Shown here: one piece after another, positions 1 through 5,890 of the stretch | How positions within the stretch are numbered: the stretch's first letter is position 1 | How the letters are laid out: each line of letters opens with the position of its first letter | Origin: Singulisphaera sp. GP187 | GTDB lineage: Bacteria; Pseudomonadota; Gammaproteobacteria; Burkholderiales; Burkholderiaceae_C | Length of the DNA: 10,026 nt | Assembly (NCBI GenBank): GCA_943327965.2 | Contig: CALPYQ020000029.1 | Location: forward strand, 1-10,026 | Reading direction: 5' to 3' | Position numbers and translations under genes: made by a program | Notes under the pieces: generated by a model | Databases searched by the model: none | What the model saw: the letters and a program-made list of their open reading frames with translations, nothing else | What the model was told of the DNA's origin: nothing

Positions 1-1
1 A

Positions 2-2323
2 ACGCCACCTGCCGCTGCCGCCGAGCCTCGGGGCGTGATTCTTCAGAACAGCCCGCGCTTGGAAGAAAAGATTTCCGATACCGAGCGAAAAAAATCACCC
101 ATTCATGTCACTGGGCAAGGCATCAAAGCACGGCAAGACCTCGATTTGCTGATTCAAGGTGATGCGGTTTTAAGAAAACAAGGGCTTGTGATCCGATCGG
201 ACCGGATTGAATACGACCAGTCACAAGAAACCTTGAAGGCCGAGGGCCGAGTTCGAATTTCACGAGAAGGCAACCTGTTTGAAGGCCCTTCATTGAGTTT
301 GAATCTTGACACCTTTCAAGGCAAGTTTCTTCAACCTCAATTTAAATTGCTCAAGGGTGGCGGTCAAGGAAGCGCATCCGAAATTGAGTTCATTGATTCG
401 CAAAGGGCCGTGATCCGCAACGCCACCTACACAACCTGCGCTCGCGTGCCGGGGCCAAGTTGGCTGCCTGAATGGGTCTTAAAAGCTGCCAGCTTTCAGG
501 TCAATGAAGAGGACAACACCATTCAAGCGAAAGACTTGCAGCTGCGCTTCAAAGATGTCCCTATTTTGGCCGCTCCGACCCTAACTTTTCCTTTGGACAA
601 CAACCGCCAATCTGGTTTTTTGGCGCCCCTCATTGGCATTGACTCAGTCAGCGGTATTGAAATTTCTTCGCCCTATTATTGGAACATCGCGCCGCACCGC
701 GATGCCACGCTGACCACCACCCTCATGTCCAAGCGTGGGGTGGCGCTCGAATCTGAGTTTCGATATTTAGAACCCTTGCACCAGGGGCAAACCCGCTTTA
801 ACTTGATGCCTGGCGACAGTCTGCGCCAACAAGATCGGTGGGGCCTTTCAACGCAGCATGCAGGTGAAGCAGAAACAGGTATTCCGGCTGTGGGCCGCGT
901 GGGCCTGAACGTCAACATCAATCGTGTGAGCGATGACAACTATTGGCGTGACTTTCCACGCGCTGGTTTGTCCTTAACCCAGCGACTATTGCCTGCCAGC
1001 GGAAGTGTTCATTGGTCGCAAGGTGAGCTGTCCATGATGGCGCAAGTTTTGCAATTTCAAACTCTGCAAGACATCAGCTCGCCCATTACGCCGCCGTACA
1101 ACCGTTCGCCTCAAATTCAAGCGCGGTACAACAAGTGGAATGTTCAGGGCTTTGACGCCTTATTCACTGCCGACACCACACGCTTCGAGGCAGACTACAG
1201 CCAAATACCTGGCGGCACCAATACCCTCTTGCGCAATGGTCAAAGAAGCTTTGCGGCCATGCAAGTCAGCCGACCTTGGCTGCGCTCTTGGGGCTTTGTC
1301 ATTCCCAAAGTTCAATTGCATGGCACCCGCTATCAGATGGACACCGCATTGAGCAACGGCCAACTCGAAGCCAATCGTTTGTTGCCAACGTACAGTTTGG
1401 ACAGCGGCCTCATCTATGAAAGAGATGCCAGCTTCTTCAACCGCAATTTGCGACAAACTTTAGAGCCGCGCGCTTTCTTTGTGCGAACGCCCTATCGCGA
1501 TCAGAGCTTGCTGCCCAGTTACGACAGCGGCGCCACCGACTTCAACCTGACCACCATTTACTCAGAAAATCCGTATGTGGGGCAAGATCGAATTGCCGAT
1601 AGCAATTTGGTCACGCTGGGTGTCAACAGCCGGTTTTTTGATGCCACCACGGGCGCCGAACTGGCGCGTTTTGGTTTTGCCCAGCGCTATCGTTTTTCTG
1701 ATCAATTGGTTCGGCTTCCAGGCGAATCACCCGTTGCCTCTGGCTTCAGTGACATTTTGTTAGGCGCTGGCATGCGCTGGGACAACCGATGGACCCTTGA
1801 TGCCACGCTTCAGTTTGATGCCCAAACGCACAAATCGACACGCAGCACCCTCACCACACGCTACAACCCAAGCCCCTACAAGGTGTTCAACACAGCCTAC
1901 CGATTCACCCGTGATCAAAGCGAACAAATTGATGTGGGCTGGCAGTGGCCCCTGCGTGACTTTGCATTTGCAAAAGACGAGGCTTCGTCCCCCTATGCAC
2001 AATCGCTTGTGCCAGGCCAAGGCTTAGGTGCAGACCGTTGGTACAGCGTTGGCCGGATGAACTTCAGCCTGAAAGACCGCAAAATGGTCGATACTTTGCT
2101 GGGTTTTGAATACGATGCAGGTTGCTGGCTGGGCCGGGTGGTCTACGAACGCCTTCAAAGTACCACCAGTACCTCCCGAAGCCGAATTTTGTTTCAACTT
2201 GAATTTGTGGGCTTGGCCAGGGTTGGCTCGAGTCCCTTGAAAACATTGCGCGACAATATCCCCCGATACCAGTACCTGCGCGAAGACTTGGCGCCTACCA
2301 GCAGATTTACCAACTATGACTAA
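2..2323 (+). CDS. lptD: LPS-assembly protein LptD (5' end outside window)
   Basis: Outer-membrane beta-barrel of the LptD/LptE translocon, which inserts lipopolysaccharide into the outer leaflet. The reading frame is open to the left edge of the window. The GTG at 35 is therefore only an internal codon, and the signal peptide and true start lie upstream. Numbering from that GTG (762 residues), an LptA-like OstA domain spans roughly residues 25-100 (VTGQG, LLIQGDAVL, IRSDRIEYD). The linker contains TTCARVPG (Cys135) and NNRQSGFLAP, both typical of LptD. The rest is the aromatic-rich barrel, ending in YDAGCW (Cys697) and VVYER. Family knowledge: E. coli LptD has four cysteines in two disulfides. 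Only two are visible here, matching the positions of C173 and C725. The gene overlaps surA by 8 nt (ATGACTAA), which suggests translational coupling. Identification is secure. Confidence 0.96.
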   Translation, partial: TPPAAAAEPRGVILQNSPRLEEKISDTERKKSPIHVTGQGIKARQDLDLLIQGDAVLRKQGLVIRSDRIEYDQSQETLKAEGRVRISREGNLFEGPSLSLNLDTFQGKFLQPQFKLLKGGGQGSASEIEFIDSQRAVIRNATYTTCARVPGPSWLPEWVLKAASFQVNEEDNTIQAKDLQLRFKDVPILAAPTLTFPLDNNRQSGFLAPLIGIDSVSGIEISSPYYWNIAPHRDATLTTTLMSKRGVALESEFRYLEPLHQGQTRFNLMPGDSLRQQDRWGLSTQHAGEAETGIPAVGRVGLNVNINRVSDDNYWRDFPRAGLSLTQRLLPASGSVHWSQGELSMMAQVLQFQTLQDISSPITPPYNRSPQIQARYNKWNVQGFDALFTADTTRFEADYSQIPGGTNTLLRNGQRSFAAMQVSRPWLRSWGFVIPKVQLHGTRYQMDTALSNGQLEANRLLPTYSLDSGLIYERDASFFNRNLRQTLEPRAFFVRTPYRDQSLLPSYDSGATDFNLTTIYSENPYVGQDRIADSNLVTLGVNSRFFDATTGAELARFGFAQRYRFSDQLVRLPGESPVASGFSDILLGAGMRWDNRWTLDATLQFDAQTHKSTRSTLTTRYNPSPYKVFNTAYRFTRDQSEQIDVGWQWPLRDFAFAKDEASSPYAQSLVPGQGLGADRWYSVGRMNFSLKDRKMVDTLLGFEYDAGCWLGRVVYERLQSTTSTSRSRILFQLEFVGLARVGSSPLKTLRDNIPRYQYLREDLAPTSRFTNYD

Positions 2324-3707
2324 ATTTTCAGCCCTTCATTCCCTGCAATCACTGCAAGCCCATGCACCGACGGCTCTCAGCGCGGTAGGTCAGGTTTTGC
2401 GTCCTCTGAGCTTGTCATTGTTCATTGCAATGGGTATTTCCTTTGGGGCTTATGCGCAATCCGCTGTCAAAGCCAGGCCTGCGGACTTCATCGTGGCGGT
2501 GGTCAACTCAGAGCCCATTACCAACAACGAAGTTCAAGCGCTCAAGTCCCGGCTTGAAAGTGAATTGCCGCGTGGCACCAAACTGCCTGAAGGTCAAAGC
2601 TTGGCCAAGCAAGCACTCGACCAATTGATCATTGAAAAAGCGCAACTTCAAGTGGCACGTGAGAATGGTATTCGGATTGAAGAAAACGAAATTGAGCTGA
2701 CCGTCCAAAACATTGCACGTCAAAACCAACTGACGAAAGAGCAGTTGTTCCAACGCTTGGGCCGAGAAGGTCTGACCTTGAGCGCATTTCGTGAACAAGT
2801 TCGCACACAACTGATCGTCAATCGCCTGCGCGAGCGCGAAGTCGAAAATAGAGCACGGGTTTCTGACAGCGACGTTGAAAAAGAAATTCAATCACGTCAA
2901 CTGAACAGTCAGACCGGCAACGTTGCCATGGACTTGAACTTGGCGATGATCTTGATTGCAGTGCCAGAAAACAGCAATGCCGCTGAAGTTGCTGCATTGC
3001 AAGCCAAAGCACAGCAAGTTTCTCAAAGGGCAAAAAGTGGTGAGAACTTTGCCACTTTAGCCACCAGTTTTTCTCAAGCGGCCGACAAGGGCGCCAATGG
3101 CGGAGAGATGGGCCTGCGCTCTGCCGATCGCTATCCAAGCTTGTTTGTAGAGAGCGTGACCGCCCTAAAGAAGGGCGATGTTTCTGAGCCCATTCGATCC
3201 GGTGCTGGCTTTCATATTTTGAAAGTTTTAGAGAAAAAACAAAGTGACATGAGTGGCACCACCATCGTCCAAACGCGTGCCCGCCATATCTTGTTGCGGC
3301 TTGGCAATGACATGACTGAAAGCGCTGCGCGCAATCGCTTACTAGGTTTCAAACAACGCATTCAGGCAGGTACTGACTTTGCCGAGTTGGCACGACAGTT
3401 TTCACAAGATGGCAGCGCGGCCAGCGGTGGCGATTTGGGCTGGGCCGCCCCTGGCCAATTTGTAGCCGAATTTGAAGAAGTCATGGCACAACTCAGACCC
3501 GGTCAAGTCAGCGAACCGCTGGTGTCCAGGTTTGGCGTTCACCTGATTCAAGTGATGGAGCGTCGTGATGCGCCCGTGACTTTGCGCGAACAACGCGAAA
3601 TTGTGCGCAATCAATTGCGGGAGAAAAAGATCGAAGAACTCTACACAGCTTGGCTTGAAGAATTGCGTGGCCGCGCTTATGTTGAGTTGCGTGATCCTCC
3701 TCAATGA
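2316..3707 (+). CDS. surA: Periplasmic chaperone/peptidyl-prolyl isomerase SurA
   Basis: Periplasmic chaperone that escorts unfolded outer-membrane proteins, including LptD, to the BAM machinery. It has 463 residues, slightly longer than E. coli SurA. The N-terminus is long, with a hydrophobic stretch around residues 30-44 and a signal-peptidase site AYA|Q near 47/48. The SurA N-terminal chaperone domain runs about 56-190 and starts with [16 protein letters not shown]. Two parvulin domains follow. P1 (about 206-310) has [14 protein letters not shown] and GFHILKV. P2 (about 319-417) has [20 protein letters not shown] and GVHLIQV. A charged C-terminal helix ends the protein. The ATG lies inside the lptD stop region and has no evident Shine-Dalgarno, so initiation probably depends on coupling to lptD translation. 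The gene overlaps rsmA by 4 nt. Function is assigned by family and context and is very likely right. Confidence 0.96.
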   Translation: MTKFSALHSLQSLQAHAPTALSAVGQVLRPLSLSLFIAMGISFGAYAQSAVKARPADFIVAVVNSEPITNNEVQALKSRLESELPRGTKLPEGQSLAKQALDQLIIEKAQLQVARENGIRIEENEIELTVQNIARQNQLTKEQLFQRLGREGLTLSAFREQVRTQLIVNRLREREVENRARVSDSDVEKEIQSRQLNSQTGNVAMDLNLAMILIAVPENSNAAEVAALQAKAQQVSQRAKSGENFATLATSFSQAADKGANGGEMGLRSADRYPSLFVESVTALKKGDVSEPIRSGAGFHILKVLEKKQSDMSGTTIVQTRARHILLRLGNDMTESAARNRLLGFKQRIQAGTDFAELARQFSQDGSAASGGDLGWAAPGQFVAEFEEVMAQLRPGQVSEPLVSRFGVHLIQVMERRDAPVTLREQREIVRNQLREKKIEELYTAWLEELRGRAYVELRDPPQ

Positions 3708-4459
3708 AGCACATTGCGCGCAAAAGATTTGGTCAACACTTCCTGTCAGATGGCGGGATCATTGACGCCATAGTTGACGCTATCCAGCCCGAACCGGGCC
3801 AAGCCATGGTTGAAATTGGACCTGGTCTTGCGGCGCTCACACAACCCTTGGTGGAGCGACTAGGTCATCTCACTGTCATTGAACTTGATCGCGATTTGGC
3901 GGTTCGCCTTCGCTTGCACAAACAGCTGAGCGTTGTGGAGTCTGATGTGCTGAAAGTCAACTTTACGGCGTTGTTCAAGGGGCAAAAACTTCGTGTCGTT
4001 GGCAACTTGCCTTACAACATCTCAACGCCTATTTTGTTTCACTTGCTCAACCATGTTGACATCATTGAAGACCAGCACTTCATGCTCCAAAAAGAAGTGA
4101 TCGATCGCATGGTGGCATCACCCTCCACCTCCGATTACGGCCGCTTGTCCGTCATGCTGCAATGGCGTTATGAGATGGAAAATGTTTTGTTTGTGCCACC
4201 CGAAAGTTTTGAGCCACCACCTCGAGTTGACAGTGCGGTTGTTCGAATGATCCCGCGCGCTCAACCTGCGCCTGTTGATTTTCAATTGCTAGAAAAAATG
4301 GTGCAGGTCGCTTTCAGTCAGCGCCGCAAATTGCTCAGACACACGTTGGGTGCTTGGCTAACAGAAAGAAATTTTGCTGGCACCTTTGATGTGCAACGTC
4401 GTGCAGAAGAAGTTCCAGTTCAAGCCTATCTGGATTTAGCCCTTCAATTAAAAACTTAA
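3704..4459 (+). CDS. rsmA: 16S rRNA (adenine1518-N6/adenine1519-N6)-dimethyltransferase
   Basis: Dimethylates the two adjacent adenosines in the 3'-terminal helix of 16S rRNA, using S-adenosylmethionine, late in 30S assembly. The protein has 251 residues. Visible motifs are RKRFGQHFL (6-14) at the N-terminus, the SAM-binding loop [10 protein letters not shown] (37-46), VIELDRD (58-64), the catalytic NLPYNIS (101-107), FMLQKEV, YGRLSVM, the C-terminal [12 protein letters not shown] segment and FSQRRK. All match the KsgA/RsmA family closely, including Ala43 as in E. coli. The ATG overlaps the surA stop codon in an ATGA arrangement. No sense-strand Shine-Dalgarno precedes it, since the local CCTCCT is in the wrong orientation, so reinitiation after surA is likely. 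It is the last gene of the operon and is followed 16 nt later by an intrinsic terminator. The usual upstream neighbour pdxA is missing here. Confidence 0.97.
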   Translation: MKHIARKRFGQHFLSDGGIIDAIVDAIQPEPGQAMVEIGPGLAALTQPLVERLGHLTVIELDRDLAVRLRLHKQLSVVESDVLKVNFTALFKGQKLRVVGNLPYNISTPILFHLLNHVDIIEDQHFMLQKEVIDRMVASPSTSDYGRLSVMLQWRYEMENVLFVPPESFEPPPRVDSAVVRMIPRAQPAPVDFQLLEKMVQVAFSQRRKLLRHTLGAWLTERNFAGTFDVQRRAEEVPVQAYLDLALQLKT

Positions 4460-4475
4460 GCGCCTTTGCGCCAAT

Positions 4476-4514
4476 AAAAAAGCTGCGAGGACCTTTCGTC
4501 CTGGCAGCTTTTTT
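4476..4514. terminator. Bidirectional rho-independent terminator between rsmA and the barstar gene
   Basis: A perfect 11-bp inverted repeat (4476-4486 AAAAAAGCTGC with 4504-4514 GCAGCTTTTTT) continues past one G/G mismatch into five more pairs (4488-4492 with 4498-4502), closed by a 5-nt loop. The A6 and T6 flanks give a U-tract in both directions. It lies 17 nt after the rsmA stop and about 18 nt after the stop of the convergent barstar-family gene, so it can end both transcripts. Confidence 0.93.
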
Positions 4515-4531
4515 GTTGGCTGGTGCGAGGT

Positions 4532-5143
4532 TTAAGCTGCGGCGAGCCAGTAACCAGCATTGAAGGGGCTGCTCATGCGCAGCGCCAGCGGAGAAACATC
4601 GACCAACTTGTCAGTAGGCATTTTTTCAGTTTCTTCGGCCACGATTTCCAAACCATCGGCATCCAACTCAGGCGTGGTCTCTAACAATTTTTCTCCGCCG
4701 GCAGTGGCTGCGCGGGCAACAGAAAACGAATAGAAACAACGGAACGGAATCTTGCGATCACCCCAGTAGTCGGCTGTATCTCTGAAGATATCGAGCAATT
4801 GCTCACGTGCCTCTTTGTCAAACTTGGAATTTGCAGGAATGTGCTCCAACACCACAATAAAGCCAGGCTGTGGGCCAGACTTGTGAACGGGGTCGGTCAT
4901 GCTGTCGTACAAGGCATCAAAGTTTTTGCCAAAGTGCGTTGGCAATGTGAACTGTGCGGCAATCAAATCCAACACGTCTTGCTTGCTTTGTGCTTTTGAC
5001 AAATTGGCATACAAGAAATGCTGGCCCAGTCCTTGGGCTGTTTCTTGCAGGTCACTCACGCGAAATGCGCGAATCGACTGGACGATATTGGTCCTCACAC
5101 CTTTAAGCAGTGTTTCTTGATCCTGTCGAATGGGCTTGTCCAT
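4532..5143 (-). CDS. Barstar-family ribonuclease inhibitor with extended N- and C-termini
   Basis: Predicted cytoplasmic inhibitor of a barnase-type ribonuclease, probably the one encoded just upstream. It has 203 residues and no signal peptide. The diagnostic segment is LPTHFGKNFDALYDSMTD (67-84). It matches the barstar helix that carries the enzyme-blocking aspartates, so Asp76 and Asp80 correspond to barstar Asp35 and Asp39. Strand FIVVLEHI, a helix with FDKEAREQLLDIFRDTADYW, and IPFRCFYSF complete the fold by about residue 141. Classical barstar is about 90 residues. This protein has about 40 extra residues before the fold and about 62 after it, and the tail has no domain I recognise. The ATG follows a purine-rich (AG)5 tract and an AAGG. 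The gap to the ribonuclease gene is 120 bp, so independent expression is possible. Family call is strong; pairing with the neighbouring enzyme is inferred from position. Confidence 0.88.
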   Translation of the reverse strand: MDKPIRQDQETLLKGVRTNIVQSIRAFRVSDLQETAQGLGQHFLYANLSKAQSKQDVLDLIAAQFTLPTHFGKNFDALYDSMTDPVHKSGPQPGFIVVLEHIPANSKFDKEAREQLLDIFRDTADYWGDRKIPFRCFYSFSVARAATAGGEKLLETTPELDADGLEIVAEETEKMPTDKLVDVSPLALRMSSPFNAGYWLAAA

Positions 5144-5150
5144 CGCCTTA

Positions 5151-5160
5151 CTCTCTCTCT
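5151..5160 (-). promoter_or_regulatory. Purine-rich (AG)5 tract in the barstar ribosome-binding region
   Basis: On the minus strand five AG units lie 8-17 nt upstream of the ATG at 5143, followed by TAAGGCG directly before it. The AAGG alone sits too close to the start (2 nt) to be an ideal Shine-Dalgarno, so the GAGAG part of the repeat is the better-placed anti-16S element. This is a reading of position and composition only. Confidence 0.45.
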
Positions 5161-5263
5161 AAATTTTTAATCAGCCTTGTGGGCTTTTTTTACCTAACAC
5201 TGAACATCCGAATAGGGATGCCCAACTCTTGACTCATTCGAGGCTTTGGCCTGTGCGCACGGT

Positions 5264-5692
5264 TTAAGGTGCGTTCACAATTTCCCGAAAACTTGCATAG
5301 TGGTCTTGGGTGTAATAACACTGCTTGGGTAAGCTAGGTTTTTCACCACCACACACAATTCTTCGAGCGCCTCGGCTTTTTACCCCTGGAGTTCTGACGG
5401 TATATTCGCGGTAAAAACCGCGTTCTGCCCTGGGCAATAGTCGCTCTCGATTGCCAAAAACAACCCCATCTTTTTCATAACGAAATGGCCCACCTTGTAG
5501 GATGAGTCGATAGGTTTCTTGGCCCTCTTTGGGCAACTCTTGCAATGCAATGGGTGCTGTGACGACTGCTTCAGTGCTTGTTTTGGCATGCACCAAGCTG
5601 GTGCAAGAACCCCACAACAAACCCAAACTGACGGCGGTGATGGCCGCAAAATTAAGCGATTGACGTCGCAAAGAAAAGCTTTTAAACACCAC
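5264..5692 (-). CDS. Secreted guanyl-specific ribonuclease, barnase/RNase Sa family
   Basis: Predicted extracytoplasmic endoribonuclease that cleaves RNA after guanosine through a 2',3'-cyclic phosphate. It has 142 residues. Residues 1-36 form a signal peptide (twin Arg9-Arg10, hydrophobic 15-27, likely cut VHA|K), leaving a mature enzyme of about 106 residues, normal for the family. The core reads YRLILQGGPF, DGVVFGNRERLLP, YREYTV, TPGVKSRGARRIVCGG and DHYASF, very like Streptomyces RNase Sa. The catalytic set is present: Glu96, Arg107, Arg111 and His131, equivalent to RNase Sa Glu54, Arg65, Arg69 and His85. The mature protein has Cys114 and Cys125 only. The start is GTG: in frame an upstream stop lies two codons before it, no ATG exists further in, and a second GTG follows immediately, so the start is at 5692 or 5689. 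It is followed on the same strand by its likely inhibitor. Confidence 0.9.
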   Translation of the reverse strand: MVFKSFSLRRQSLNFAAITAVSLGLLWGSCTSLVHAKTSTEAVVTAPIALQELPKEGQETYRLILQGGPFRYEKDGVVFGNRERLLPRAERGFYREYTVRTPGVKSRGARRIVCGGEKPSLPKQCYYTQDHYASFREIVNAP

Positions 5693-5715
5693 CGATTAAT
5701 CCGTTTGGACCTATG

Positions 5716-5742
5716 TGCACCTGTGTGCAACCATCTGCACCC
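5716..5742. repeat. Three helically phased TGCA(A)C repeats
   Basis: TGCACC at 5716, TGCAACC at 5726 and TGCACCC at 5736 start exactly 10 bp apart, about 24-50 bp upstream of the ribonuclease start. Such spacing places the copies on one face of the helix, as in multimeric regulator sites, but three short copies may also be chance. Confidence 0.4.
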
Positions 5743-5762
5743 ACTCATACCCTCAAAATCCT

Positions 5763-5774
5763 CGGGTAAACCCG
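5763..5774. repeat. Inverted repeat CGGGT-AA-ACCCG
   Basis: The 5-bp arms are perfect with a 2-bp centre, about 70 bp upstream of the ribonuclease start. It overlaps the -35-like TTTACC of a weak minus-strand promoter candidate, so an operator role is possible. With arms this short, chance is also plausible. Confidence 0.35.
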
Positions 5775-5890
5775 GAAATTCGAAGGCGCTAGTGTGCCGC
5801 AATGCACAAAAAAATGCAAGTACTTTCCCCAATTATGGGGATTTCTAGGGCGATGAACGCTTCCGTTCGAAGTGGCCGGATGGGCCGTGT

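Larger units (their letters stand above)
5693..5890 (-). other. Intergenic region between maeB and the ribonuclease gene: repeats and hairpins, no gene
   Basis: No coding frame is convincing in these 198 bp. Read on the minus strand after the maeB stop, it contains three short hairpins (GGCC/GGCC with a 5-nt loop at about 5874-5886, GAACG/CGTTC at 5855-5868, and a CCCC/GGGG stem at 5826-5841). A T7 run follows near 5809-5815. Closer to the ribonuclease gene lie an inverted repeat (5763-5774) and three TGCA repeats 10 bp apart (5716-5742). A weak promoter candidate, TTTACC then 15 bp then TATGAG, lies within 5749-5775 on the minus strand. Its spacing is poor. Confidence 0.4.

Noticed and set aside
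35..37. GTG at 35 as the lptD start codon
   Set aside because: The frame is open to the window edge, and the protein would lack the signal peptide that an outer-membrane protein needs.
5173..5191. Hairpin AGCC/GGCT followed by seven T on the plus strand, terminator-like
   Set aside because: The stem is only 4 bp and no plus-strand gene ends there. In the minus-strand transcript, where it would matter, no U-run follows.
5600..5610. Possible lipobox (LLWGSC, Cys30) in the ribonuclease signal peptide
   Set aside because: Trp at -3 and the short distance to a better signal-peptidase I site (VHA|K at 36/37) argue against lipidation. The twin Arg9-Arg10 was also considered as a Tat signal but is followed by Gln-Ser rather than the hydrophobic residues expected.
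5380..5832. 150-codon minus-strand frame overlapping the ribonuclease in another frame
   Set aside because: The other frame encodes a complete RNase Sa-like protein with all catalytic residues; this one has no recognisable motif.
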